Shown here: positions 45,757-53,771 of the stretch, piece by piece | Layout of the letters: each line of letters begins with the position of its first letter | How positions within the stretch are numbered: the first letter of the stretch is position 1 | Origin: Bacillota bacterium | GTDB lineage: Bacteria; Bacillota; Clostridia; DSM-8532 | Assembly (NCBI GenBank): GCA_022702935.2 | Contig: JAKIML020000074.1 | Span: forward strand, 1 to 64,000 | Length of the DNA stretch: 64,000 bases | Reading direction: 5' to 3' | The notes under the pieces: model-generated | Database searches by the model: none | What the model was told of the DNA's origin: nothing | What the model saw: only the letters and a program-made list of their open reading frames with translations | Made by a program: the position numbers and the translations under genes

Positions 45757-48281
45757 ACATCATCCCCCGACATGGATAACTTCATTTCCTCCCATCGCTC
45801 GCGTGTGATCAGAACACGCCTGGGCTTGCTTCCTTCATAGCCGCTGATAATGTTGCGTTCAGCCATTTGATCAATAATCCGTCCGGCACGGGCATAGCCC
45901 ACCTTGAACTTGCGCTGTATAAAGGAAACAGAAGCCTGACCGCAATCAATAACCGCTTCAATAGCCTGATTCAGCAGCTCGTCATTGCCGCCCTCGGAGG
46001 CTTCTTCCTCTTCGTTCTTAACATTAGTATTGATATTTTCAAGTATTTCCTGATCATAATGGGCATGAATTTGATTCTTCACAAAGTCCACGGCCAGCTC
46101 TACCTCTTTATCGGACAGGAAGGCACCCTTGACACGTATGGGTTTGGGAATACCCACGGGATAATAAAGCATATCCCCTTTGCCCAGGAGCTTTTCTGCA
46201 CCGGCCATGTCCAGAATGGTACGGGAGTCCACCTGGGATGAGACGGCAAAGGCAATACGTGAAGGGATATTGGCCTTGATGACGCCGGTGATGACATTGA
46301 CCGAGGGCCTCTGAGTGGCGATAACCAGGTGCATGCCTGCCGCACGGGCCATCTGGGCCAGACGGCAGATGGAATCCTCCACATCATGGGGGGCTACCAT
46401 CATCAGGTCGGCCAACTCATCAATGATAATGACAATTTGAGGAAGCTTGGTTCCTTCTCCGGTCTCATCCACCGAAGCATTGTATCCTAAAAGATCCCTG
46501 ACCCCTCGATCGGCAAAGAGCTTATACCGGGTGGTCATCTCCGATACGGCCCACCTTAAGGCACCAGCGGCCTTATTAGGATCAGTAACCACGGGTATCA
46601 ACAGATGAGGAATACCGTTGTATACCCCCAGCTCCACCACCTTGGGGTCCACCATCAAGAGCTTGACCTCGTCAGGGGAGGCTTTGTAAAGCAGGCTCAC
46701 CACAATGGAGTTGATGCATACGCTCTTACCCGAGCCGGTAGCACCGGCAATGAGCAGGTGGGGCATTTTTGCCAGGTCAATAACCACATTTTCCCCTGAA
46801 ATATCCTTACCCAGAGCCACGGCCAGCTTGGAGCTGTGCTTTTGAAATTCGGGGGATTCCAGAACGCTGCGAAGGCCAATGGGTGCCACTTCCTTATTGG
46901 GGACCTCCACGCCGATGGCCGCCTTGCCGGGAATGGGCGCTTCAATTCTGACCCCCGAAGAAGCCAGATTCAATGCGATATCATCGGTAAGATTGACAAT
47001 ACGACTGACCTTGACCCCCGGTGCCGGCTGAAGCTCATACCGTGTAAAGGCAGGCCCCACCGAAACATTGAGCACCTTGGCCCCTATGCCGAAGCTCTCC
47101 AGAGTGCTTTCCAGCTTCTTGGCATTCTCAACGGCAGCGGCCTTAATGCGGTTCATATTGTTCTCCCCGTCCGAGAACTTGGATAGAAGCTCGGTGGGCG
47201 GATAGATGTAGGAATGGCTCTTAAAGACGGTATATTCCGAATCCTGGGCCTCGGGGGATTCAGCCTGTTGAGGCGCCTTGGATGCATCGTCCTCTTTAGG
47301 CTCGGGAGATTCCGAAGACTTAGCCTTTTTCTTGGGCCTGGGTGTCAATTCAAACTCAATGGGCGCGGGCGCTGCCTCCTCGGGCAGGACGGGCTCGGAG
47401 GTGGTCACGATAAAGCCCTGCTCCTCTGCCACGGGCTCGGCATTGACATGAACAGGCTCGGCAACGGGAGGCTCCTCATGGGGAGCTTCCTGGCTTTCAA
47501 GGGGCGGAACCAGATGGAAATCCAGGTTTCTGCCCTTCTTGCGCCTTGCGGCAACGGTGGCCGACACGGCAGCCTCGTCCAGATCCAGCAGTTCAAGGCT
47601 TTTTCGGATGGCCCTCTCCTCTTTCTTTTTCCGGGCAGCGTCAACCATGCCGTTAATGGCCTCACTGGTGCCCTTGGCCACACTGCGGGCAGCTTCGGCC
47701 AGGGAGAGCCTGGTAATGAGCATGGCAATAATGATGGAGAGGGTAATGAGAATAATCATGGCGCCCCATTTTTTAAAGACAAATAATAAGGGAACGCCTA
47801 AAACCCCGCCCAACACCCCGCCGCTGGCCAGGAACTCCTGCCCCTTGCCCACAGCGGCAATGCCCTCTTTAAAGAAGGTATTTATATAGCGCAGCAGGGT
47901 GAGATTCTCGTAATAGGCAATATCATGGAGACCGGCCTGGAGCATGGCCGAAAGCATAATCAACAACAGGACAATCAATGTAAACTTCCTGTCCTCGTAA
48001 TGGTACTGGGGTTTAAAGATCTTGATTAAACCGTGATAAAGGATAAGGGGAGGCACAGCATAGCCCGTCAGGCCAAAGAACCCGCCGACATGCCTTCCGA
48101 TAAGTTCTCCAAAGGGCCCCACCGAATTGGTAAAATAAACACTTAAGCCCATGAGAACACTCAGGGCCACCAAAAGCAGCCCCGAAACCTCCGACCTTAA
48201 GTGAGGAGCCTTCTTGCCTTTTTTGGTTTTCTTTTTGCTCTTACCGGAAACCGGCTTCTTTTGTACTTTCCTTGGAGCCAC
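45753..48281 (-). CDS. ftsK: DNA translocase FtsK/SpoIIIE
   Basis: An 842-residue hexameric motor that pumps DNA through the division or sporulation septum. The basic N-terminus precedes four membrane helices (about 30-195). A long Pro/Glu-rich linker (about 255-350) leads to the motor: Walker [17 protein letters not shown] (given in part) and Walker [14 protein letters not shown], with [12 protein letters not shown]. The C-terminal gamma winged helix ([21 protein letters not shown]) reads orienting sequences. The start is GTG, eight bases after GGAGG. It heads a three-gene coupled unit with the TPR and YgiQ genes. Confidence 0.96.
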   Translation of the reverse strand: MAPRKVQKKPVSGKSKKKTKKGKKAPHLRSEVSGLLLVALSVLMGLSVYFTNSVGPFGELIGRHVGGFFGLTGYAVPPLILYHGLIKIFKPQYHYEDRKFTLIVLLLIMLSAMLQAGLHDIAYYENLTLLRYINTFFKEGIAAVGKGQEFLASGGVLGGVLGVPLLFVFKKWGAMIILITLSIIIAMLITRLSLAEAARSVAKGTSEAINGMVDAARKKKEERAIRKSLELLDLDEAAVSATVAARRKKGRNLDFHLVPPLESQEAPHEEPPVAEPVHVNAEPVAEEQGFIVTTSEPVLPEEAAPAPIEFELTPRPKKKAKSSESPEPKEDDASKAPQQAESPEAQDSEYTVFKSHSYIYPPTELLSKFSDGENNMNRIKAAAVENAKKLESTLESFGIGAKVLNVSVGPAFTRYELQPAPGVKVSRIVNLTDDIALNLASSGVRIEAPIPGKAAIGVEVPNKEVAPIGLRSVLESPEFQKHSSKLAVALGKDISGENVVIDLAKMPHLLIAGATGSGKSVCINSIVVSLLYKASPDEVKLLMVDPKVVELGVYNGIPHLLIPVVTDPNKAAGALRWAVSEMTTRYKLFADRGVRDLLGYNASVDETGEGTKLPQIVIIIDELADLMMVAPHDVEDSICRLAQMARAAGMHLVIATQRPSVNVITGVIKANIPSRIAFAVSSQVDSRTILDMAGAEKLLGKGDMLYYPVGIPKPIRVKGAFLSDKEVELAVDFVKNQIHAHYDQEILENINTNVKNEEEEASEGGNDELLNQAIEAVIDCGQASVSFIQRKFKVGYARAGRIIDQMAERNIISGYEGSKPRRVLITRERWEEMKLSMSGDDV

Positions 48282-48349
48282 AAATCATTCCTCCGCACCG
48301 CGTGAAATATGCATTCTGCACGTTTTACTATACCATATTAAAATAGCCT

Positions 48350-48378
48350 TTGACAATGTAAGCGAGAAATGATATCAT
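48350..48378 (+). promoter_or_regulatory. Promoter of the lysine-riboswitch dapA-dapB operon
   Basis: A perfect TTGACA (48350-48355) is 17 bases from TATCAT (48373-48378). The perfect 14-bp palindrome AAATGATATCATTT (48367-48380) overlaps the -10 and could be an operator. A small inverted repeat TCACAC/GTGTGA (48390-48410) follows in the leader before the aptamer. Confidence 0.75.
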
Positions 48379-48435
48379 TTACGGTAATTTCACACCATAC
48401 TGTTGTGTGATGCATAGAATAAACAGAATAGCATT

Positions 48436-48605
48436 CTATGGATAGAGGCGCATTTTTCATGAGTCGCTTAAGGAAGGGTTGCGGGCCCAATGCACTTAAG
48501 TTAAAGGGGAAGATGCCGAAGGGGTTGAATGCCGTCACATTCGCCGCCTGGTTGACTGGTGAATAACCATTCAACTGTCGCATATTTGCGGAGAGCTATC
48601 GGTAG
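48436..48605 (+). promoter_or_regulatory. Lysine riboswitch (L-box) aptamer
   Basis: The 170-base region shows the lysine-aptamer landmarks in order: GATAGAGGCGC after the 5' P1 strand, ATGAGTCGCTTAAGGAAG, TTAAAGGGGAAGATGCCGAAG (48508-48528, split here), CTGGTTGACTGG, ACTGTCGC and GGAGAGCTATC before the 3' P1 strand. P1 pairs 48436-48445 with 48596-48605, with one mismatch. Lysine binding should stabilise P1 and switch off dapA-dapB. The 48282-48735 gap is otherwise explained by the promoter, this aptamer and the terminator. Confidence 0.93.
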
Positions 48606-48643
48606 AGTTCAATTGAGCTCATAAGCCTTTTTGTGATATAATA

Positions 48644-48676
48644 GGCTGCCGGTAGAAATACATGGCAGTCTTTTTT
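48644..48676 (+). terminator. Riboswitch-controlled terminator
   Basis: GGCTGCC (48644-48650) pairs with GGCAGTC (48664-48670, one G-U), followed by six T. The alternative antiterminator pairs the 3' P1 strand CTATCGGTAG (48596-48605) with CTGCCGGTAG (48646-48655) over all ten positions (two G-U), blocking the terminator when lysine is absent. Confidence 0.88.
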
Positions 48677-48735
48677 AATGATGATAAACGCACTTGATGC
48701 TTCAGCATCATAGAGTTTTGAAAGGAGTGCTGACT

Positions 48736-49614
48736 ATGAAGAAAACCCTGTTCACTGGTTCCTGCGTGGCACTTGTCACCCCCTTTACCGACACCGGAGT
48801 TGACTTTGATAAACTGGATGAGCTTATTGAATGGCATATCAAGGAAGGCACCGACGCCATATTGATCTGTGGAACCACCGGAGAAGCCTCAACCATGCCC
48901 GATGAGGAACATAAGGAGGTCATCCGCCATGCTGTAAAGCGGATCAATAAGCGTGTACATGTAATGGCGGGGGCAGGAAGCAATGATACCAGGCATGCCA
49001 TAGAGCTCTCCCGATTCTGCGAGGAGGTTGGGGCCGACTCCATTCTGACGGTTACCCCCTATTACAACAAAACCACCCAGGAAGGTCTTTATCAGCATTT
49101 TAAGAGAATTGCCGAGAGCGTCAGCCTTCCCGTGGTGCTGTACAATGTCCCCTCCCGCACCAATCTCAATATTAATCCTTCTACATTAAAGCGACTGTCG
49201 GAAATTGAGAATATTGTGGCCCTTAAGGAGTGCAATCTTCTTCAGGCCGCCGAAGTCATCCATTTATGCGGGGACAATCTGACCCTGTATTCAGGTGAGG
49301 ACGGCAATGTGGTTCCCCTGCTGGCTCTGGGCGGCAAAGGGGTCATCTCGGTCATGGCCAATATTATCCCCAAGGATGTGCACAACATGGTTGCATCATT
49401 CCTGGAAGGCCGGCTTGAGGAAAGCCGTGCCCTGCAAATCAAGGCCGTTCCGCTGGAAAAGGCTTTGTTCTGCGAGACTAGCCCCATCCCCATCAAGGCG
49501 GCCATGAACCTCATGGGCATGAATGTGGGTACCTGCCGTATGCCCCTTGTAGATATTTCTGAAGCTGGAATGGCTCAGCTCCAAAAGGCCTTAAAGGGAT
49601 ACGGACTGATATAA
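48736..49614 (+). CDS. dapA: 4-Hydroxy-tetrahydrodipicolinate synthase
   Basis: A 292-residue class I aldolase that condenses pyruvate with aspartate semialdehyde, the first step of the DAP/lysine branch. Visible are ICGTTGEASTM, the tyrosine region TVTPYYNKTTQEG, and the Schiff-base lysine in VALKECN. I chose the ATG at 48736, after GAAAGGAGT; the frame to 48694 lies in the riboswitch leader. Controlled by the lysine riboswitch and followed by dapB 36 bases on. Confidence 0.97.
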   Translation: MKKTLFTGSCVALVTPFTDTGVDFDKLDELIEWHIKEGTDAILICGTTGEASTMPDEEHKEVIRHAVKRINKRVHVMAGAGSNDTRHAIELSRFCEEVGADSILTVTPYYNKTTQEGLYQHFKRIAESVSLPVVLYNVPSRTNLNINPSTLKRLSEIENIVALKECNLLQAAEVIHLCGDNLTLYSGEDGNVVPLLALGGKGVISVMANIIPKDVHNMVASFLEGRLEESRALQIKAVPLEKALFCETSPIPIKAAMNLMGMNVGTCRMPLVDISEAGMAQLQKALKGYGLI

Positions 49615-49650
49615 ATACCTGAGAAACCTTGAATTAAGCGGAGGTTTAAA

Positions 49651-50406
49651 ATGATACGAATACTCTTAAACGGCTGTAATGGCAAGATGGGCCAGGCCAT
49701 CACCCGGAGCTGTGAGCTGAATCAGGATTTTTTTGTGGCGGCCGGTGTGGATAAGTTCAAGAAGGAAGGGCAGCCCTACCCTGTTTATGAAAATGCTTTT
49801 GACGTCAAGGAAGAAGTGGATATTATTATCGACTTTTCCCACCCCAGCGCTCTTGCGGGAATTCTTGACTATGCCGTAGCCAAAAAGCTCCCCATCGTGG
49901 TGGCAACAACTGGCTTGACCGAGGACCACAAGAAGCTTATGGAGAAGGCCTCCCAAACAGTACCCGTCCTTCTCTCGGCCAATATGTCCCTGGGCATCAA
50001 TCTGCTGCTGGATCTCGTCAAGAAAGCCGCTAAAACACTGCACAGCACCTTTGATATTGAGATTATTGAGAAGCATCACAACCAAAAAATCGATGCCCCC
50101 AGCGGTACGGCACTGGCCATTGCCGATGCCATCAACTCGGCCCTGCCCAGCCAAAAGAAATATGTCTACGATCGGCATTCCTCCATGCAGAAGCGCACAA
50201 GGGATGAAATCGGCATTCACTCTATCCGCGGCGGCACCATCATTGGTGAACATACAGTTCTTTTCTGCGGAAATGATGAAACCATAGAAATCAAGCATAC
50301 GGCCTTTTCTAAGAATCTCCTGGCTGAGGGCGCCTTGAAGGCAGCCGCATTTTTGGCAGATAAGGCCCCGGGGCTTTACAAAATGCAGGATATCTTTGAA
50401 TCCTGA
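49651..50406 (+). CDS. dapB: 4-Hydroxy-tetrahydrodipicolinate reductase
   Basis: A 251-residue NAD(P)H enzyme that makes tetrahydrodipicolinate, the substrate of the ddh product encoded 8 kb away. The N-terminal dinucleotide motif is LLNGCNGKMGQAI, and the substrate motif EIIEKHHNQKIDAPSGTA contains the conserved His and Lys. A GGAGG site precedes the ATG. Cotranscribed with dapA. Confidence 0.97.
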   Translation: MIRILLNGCNGKMGQAITRSCELNQDFFVAAGVDKFKKEGQPYPVYENAFDVKEEVDIIIDFSHPSALAGILDYAVAKKLPIVVATTGLTEDHKKLMEKASQTVPVLLSANMSLGINLLLDLVKKAAKTLHSTFDIEIIEKHHNQKIDAPSGTALAIADAINSALPSQKKYVYDRHSSMQKRTRDEIGIHSIRGGTIIGEHTVLFCGNDETIEIKHTAFSKNLLAEGALKAAAFLADKAPGLYKMQDIFES

Positions 50407-50435
50407 GAAGGATGAAAATAGCTTTGAACGTCAAA

Positions 50436-50463
50436 AAAGGTGCTGTCATAAGGCAGCACCTTT
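50436..50463. terminator. Terminator of dapA-dapB
   Basis: A perfect ten-base stem (50436-50445 with 50454-50463) lies between the convergent dapB and YesL-like genes, with A- and T-tracts serving both directions. Confidence 0.88.
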
Positions 50464-50500
50464 ACTATATCCCGAAATTCGCAGAGATTACCTTTTGCTA

Positions 50501-51370
50501 TTAACCCTCTGCGCTTTCCTCCCCCGCATCGGCGGGCTTTAAATACTTGTCAATGATAGGATTGATGAAGAAATTAATGATATAGCTTGTCAGTGAGAAG
50601 CCCAGGGTAACATAGAGCACCAGTCCGAGACCAATGATGATGGGCGCACCTGCAACCAGACCAATAATCATGGGGCCCAGGATGATGACCCCACACAAAA
50701 GCAGGATGCCCAGATTGGGAATAAACTTACCAAAGGCGAACAGCAAAGCATTTTTATACAGGTGCTTTGTTTTGAGCTGATAGCTCACCATCATGGGATA
50801 CAGATAAAGGTTCATCATTAAAAACAGGGCAAACACCACAACCAACAGACCATTGGCAATGGAAAGCAACGGGTTGGCCTGAGCATTGAGCTGGGTATAG
50901 AGATAAATATCATAGAGCAGGAAGGTAATGGCTATGAGGTTGATTAAGGAGACCAAAAGCCCCTGCTTTAAATTTTCCTTCATCTTGTCCTTAAAATCCG
51001 ACCAGGTAAAGGTGGGTATCTCATAGGCGAAGCATCGCATCAAATAGGTCATACCTGCCTGTGCAGGACCAACAGTGATGATGGGTATGGCCATGAGGCT
51101 CATAGTCAGAGGAACTCCCAGCACCACAAGGTGGGAAAGCAAATCAGTGCCTGTCACCACAAGCTCGGCAGGAATCAGAAGATTGGTCAGAAAGGCACAG
51201 AAGAAAAAGGAGATAATCATGGCCGGAAGATTGAACAATATAAACATCAGATTAATGGTGATCAGCTTCCAGAACTTCCGTCCCAATACCTGGAAAAATA
51301 TATTTAATCGACTTCTGTCATCCTCGTAATGCTCACCGGGAGCAACTTCAAAAATCTTTTCATCAGACAT
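50501..51370 (-). CDS. YesL-family (DUF624) membrane protein
   Basis: A 289-residue integral membrane protein with about five or six helices (about 38-65, 85-110, 140-165, 170-205, 215-260). The sequence GPAQAGMTYLMRCFAYEIPTF (first part of the helix-2 region) followed by WSDFKDKMKENLKQG is typical of the YesL/DUF624 family, often linked to sugar ABC systems in Firmicutes. No such system lies adjacent, so the role is open. Monocistronic; the ribosome-binding site is weak (AAGGTAAGG). Confidence 0.88.
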   Translation of the reverse strand: MSDEKIFEVAPGEHYEDDRSRLNIFFQVLGRKFWKLITINLMFILFNLPAMIISFFFCAFLTNLLIPAELVVTGTDLLSHLVVLGVPLTMSLMAIPIITVGPAQAGMTYLMRCFAYEIPTFTWSDFKDKMKENLKQGLLVSLINLIAITFLLYDIYLYTQLNAQANPLLSIANGLLVVVFALFLMMNLYLYPMMVSYQLKTKHLYKNALLFAFGKFIPNLGILLLCGVIILGPMIIGLVAGAPIIIGLGLVLYVTLGFSLTSYIINFFINPIIDKYLKPADAGEESAEG

Positions 51371-51509
51371 TTCAAATACCTTACCTTTATGTGTATTTTC
51401 TGAAAAATATATTGTATAATCGTATTTGACGCATTCATAATTATATCATAGAAACCAAAGTTAAGATTAAACTTTTTGTAAACAAATCAAAGGAAAGTTG
51501 TGTTGATTT

Positions 51510-51992
51510 ATGATCAGATTGTATATTAAGCAAAAGGTCTTCTCCATCGGAGATAAATACTATGTCATGAACGAATCGGGCGCTCCTGTTTTCACGGTAC
51601 AGGGAGAGATCTTTACCTTCGGCGCTAAAATTCATCTGTATGATGCTGCCGGTCAGGAGCTCTTCTTTATTCAGCAAAAGCTATTCAGATTCCTGCCTGA
51701 GTATCATATTTACAGTGGTGACACTCTGGCTGCCATTGTCAAAAAGGAACTCACCCTTTTCAGAAATAAACTCAGTATTACCAGCCAGTACGGGGACTAT
51801 ACCTTTGACGGAAACTTCCTGGCCATGGACTTTGCCATATACAATCAGGGTCTGATGGTGGGCGAACTCCATAAAAAGTGGCTGACCTTTGGCGACAGCT
51901 ATGAATTGACCATTTATGACGAGGATCAAGCCGCTTTCTTCTGCGCCATAGCCATAGCCATTGATCATTGCCTGCACAATGAATCCAAATGA
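51510..51992 (+). CDS. LURP-one-related (YxjI-like) protein
   Basis: A 160-residue protein of the LURP-one-related/tubby-like fold: IKQKVFSIGDKYYVMNESG, VQGEIFTFGAKIHLYDAAG and FDGNFLAMDFAIYNQG are the repeated beta-strand units. Bacterial members may be membrane-tethered phospholipid-binding or scramblase-like proteins, but function is unproved. It is just upstream of tRNA-Leu and probably monocistronic. Confidence 0.85.
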   Translation: MIRLYIKQKVFSIGDKYYVMNESGAPVFTVQGEIFTFGAKIHLYDAAGQELFFIQQKLFRFLPEYHIYSGDTLAAIVKKELTLFRNKLSITSQYGDYTFDGNFLAMDFAIYNQGLMVGELHKKWLTFGDSYELTIYDEDQAAFFCAIAIAIDHCLHNESK

Positions 51993-52011
51993 AAAAATAA
52001 GAATTAATCTA

Positions 52012-52040
52012 TTGACAGGGTTATAATCAGCCTGTATAAT
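52012..52040 (+). promoter_or_regulatory. Consensus promoter of tRNA-Leu
   Basis: A perfect TTGACA (52012-52017) is 17 bases from a perfect TATAAT (52035-52040), as expected for a strongly expressed tRNA gene. Confidence 0.9.
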
Positions 52041-52100
52041 AAATCTTGCTGTTGCGGACAGCACAAGCCCTCCAGGCCGAAGGCCTTGAAAACACGATTT

Positions 52101-52183
52101 GCGGTCGTGGTGGAATTGGCAGACACGTACGTTTGAGGGGCGTATGCGCGAGCGTACCGGTTCAAGTCCGGTCGACCGCACCA
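52101..52183 (+). tRNA. tRNA-Leu (anticodon GAG)
   Basis: An 83-base class II tRNA with acceptor GCGGTCG/CGACCGC, anticodon stem TACGT/GCGTA with loop TTGAGGG (anticodon GAG), a long variable arm, T-arm CCGG-TTCAAGT-CCGG and encoded CCA. It reads CUC and CUU. Its 3' side borders the degraded MerR/ABC locus and hgcAB block. Confidence 0.96.
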
Positions 52184-52189
52184 ACTAAG

Positions 52190-52221
52190 AAGACTGATTT
52201 GGATAGAATCAGTCTTTTTTT
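52190..52221 (+). terminator. Terminator of tRNA-Leu
   Basis: A perfect ten-base stem (52190-52199 with 52207-52216) ends in seven T, directly after the tRNA. Confidence 0.92.
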
Positions 52222-52271
52222 GTATGTATTGAAAGCTGACCAACAAGATATTTGTTGTAGAAAGTGAGTCA

Positions 52272-52450
52272 ATGATTAAGACATATTCAACAAGTCAGTT
52301 AGCAAAAATAGCGGGCGTCCATCCCAATACAGTTCGTATGTATGAAGAATGGGGGCTTATTCAAAAGCCAGTACGAAAGCCCAATGGATATAGGGTTTTT
52401 TCGGATATTCACCTTAAGCAATTTCAGATGGCAAGGAAAGCTTTGCAGAC
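52272..52450 (+). pseudogene. MerR-family regulator, truncated remnant
   Basis: The first ~58 residues are a clear MerR winged-helix (TSQLAKIAGVHPNTVRMYEEWG, shown in part, then KPNGYRVFSDIHLKQ). The frame then runs into the middle of an ABC ATPase in another frame and stops at 52469. The dimerisation helix and effector domain are gone. An internal deletion that also removed the start of the ATPase explains the structure. MerR proteins often regulate ABC-2 exporters beside them. Confidence 0.85.
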
Positions 52451-52716
52451 AACTTACAACGGGGCTTGATGCCAGAGCAAGACGGGATGTTTGGAAGATC
52501 CTTGACGACTTAAAACAGCAAGGATTATCCATATTACTTACCTCACATTTTATGGATGAAGTTGAAGCCCTCTGTGATCAGATTCTTATACTAAAAAAAG
52601 GAAAGACCGTATTTGAGGGAACCACAGCACAGGCAAAAATAGAAAGCGGTAAAGAGTCTTTTGAGGAAGCCTATCTTTGGTTTACGGAAAAGGAGGATGA
52701 TTATGCACGCATATAA
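52451..52716 (+). pseudogene. ABC-2-type exporter ATPase, 3' remnant
   Basis: The sequence starts abruptly in the D-loop region (TTGLDARARRDVWKILDDL), then has the H-loop LTSHFMDEVEALCD and a normal C-terminus. Walker A, the signature motif and Walker B are missing. The reading frame differs from the fused MerR piece, so no full protein is made. The stop overlaps the start of the permease, as in an intact operon. Confidence 0.88.
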
Positions 52717-53429
52717 GACTTTGCTGAAAAACGAACTGAAAATGAGTCTCCGCGGGATGGATATGCTCATCTTTGCTGTTTGTATGCCCATTGTGGTTTT
52801 GGTGATTCTCGGCATAATCTATGGAAATAAACCGGCTTTTGAAGGCGCAGACTATAGCTTTATAGAACAGTCTTTTGGGGCATTATGCAGCATTGCAATC
52901 TGCGCCGGAGGTGTGATGGGTTTACCTCTGGTAATCTCTGATTACCGCGAGAAGAAGATACTGAAAAGATATCAGGTAACACCCATTAAGCCTGCCTTTA
53001 TATTGCTGGTAGAAGTATCTATGTACGTCGTTTACGCCCTGGTTTCCTTGATAACTCTGTTCGGGATTGCTTTTTTCTCGCGGCAACATTGGTCTGTTTA
53101 TTCTTGGATATTTACTTGTTATGATTTCGATGTTCAGCATAGGCGTATTGGTTGGCGGGATTGCCAAGAATACAAAGACAGCCGGCATTATTGCGAGTGT
53201 GCTTTATTTCCCCATGTTAATATTTTCAGGAGCAACCCTGCCATACGAAGTGATGCCACGTGCTATGCAGAAAGCAGCAAACATAATGCCTCTCACACAG
53301 GGTATAAAAATACTAAAGAATGTTACCCTCGGACTGCCCATAGAAAATGTGATCGGGGCGATAATAGCTATGCTCGCATTGGCAGTAATCTGCGTAGTTA
53401 TCGCAATAAACAAGTTTCAGTGGGAATAA
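52703..53429 (+). pseudogene. ABC-2-type permease with a frameshift
   Basis: A GGAGG site and ATG (52703) begin a typical ABC-2 permease (MSLRGMDMLIFAVCMPIVVL), read to about 53088. The remainder (LFILGYLLVMISMFSIGVLVGG onward, to 53429, given in part) is in another frame. One extra T in the six-T run at about 53070-53075 restores continuity if removed. It is either a real frameshift or a homopolymer sequencing error. With the upstream ATPase decayed, loss of function is likely either way. Confidence 0.85.
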
Positions 53430-53462
53430 GCAAATAATTGATGAAACCTGATTTTACAGAGG

Positions 53463-53753
53463 CTAGCAGCACCCGCCGCCAGAGCAATCACAGTTGGCTT
53501 CACTTCCGCTAAGCCAGCTTGAGAGCACGGCAGCAGCACACCCCACCCCGGGATTTACCGTGATGCATTCTGCAGGGCAATTACGAGCACAGGCGCTGCA
53601 TTCCATACACCAGTCCCTGTTCTTGATTTGCACCTTTCTATTCTTTATTTCAAACACGCCATGGGGACAAACCTGGGTGCATCTTCCACAGCCTATGCAC
53701 TTGTCGGAAGACAAACAGAGTGTGACGACATTCTTTAAATACTGATGCTTCAT
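53463..53753 (-). CDS. hgcB: Mercury-methylation ferredoxin HgcB
   Basis: A 96-residue 2[4Fe-4S] ferredoxin. Cluster motifs are C19-C22-C25-C29-P and C49-C52-C55-C59-P. The typical HgcB tail follows: GVGCAAAV with the extra Cys at 72, then a Cys-rich end with C88, C90 and a terminal pair C95-C96. In known HgcB the extra Cys and terminal Cys pair are proposed to bind or hand over Hg(II), and the clusters reduce the HgcA corrinoid. Length and tail match characterised HgcB (95 residues). An AAGGAGG site lies before the ATG, 18 bases after hgcA. No clear terminator follows before the convergent permease remnant. Confidence 0.96.
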   Translation of the reverse strand: MKHQYLKNVVTLCLSSDKCIGCGRCTQVCPHGVFEIKNRKVQIKNRDWCMECSACARNCPAECITVNPGVGCAAAVLSSWLSGSEANCDCSGGGCC

Positions 53754-53771
53754 AAAGCCCTCCTTACAGAC

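Noticed and set aside
53463-53753. HgcB as an ordinary ferredoxin
   Set aside because: The GVGCAAAV segment with Cys72 and the terminal Cys pair, plus position directly after hgcA, are specific to HgcB.
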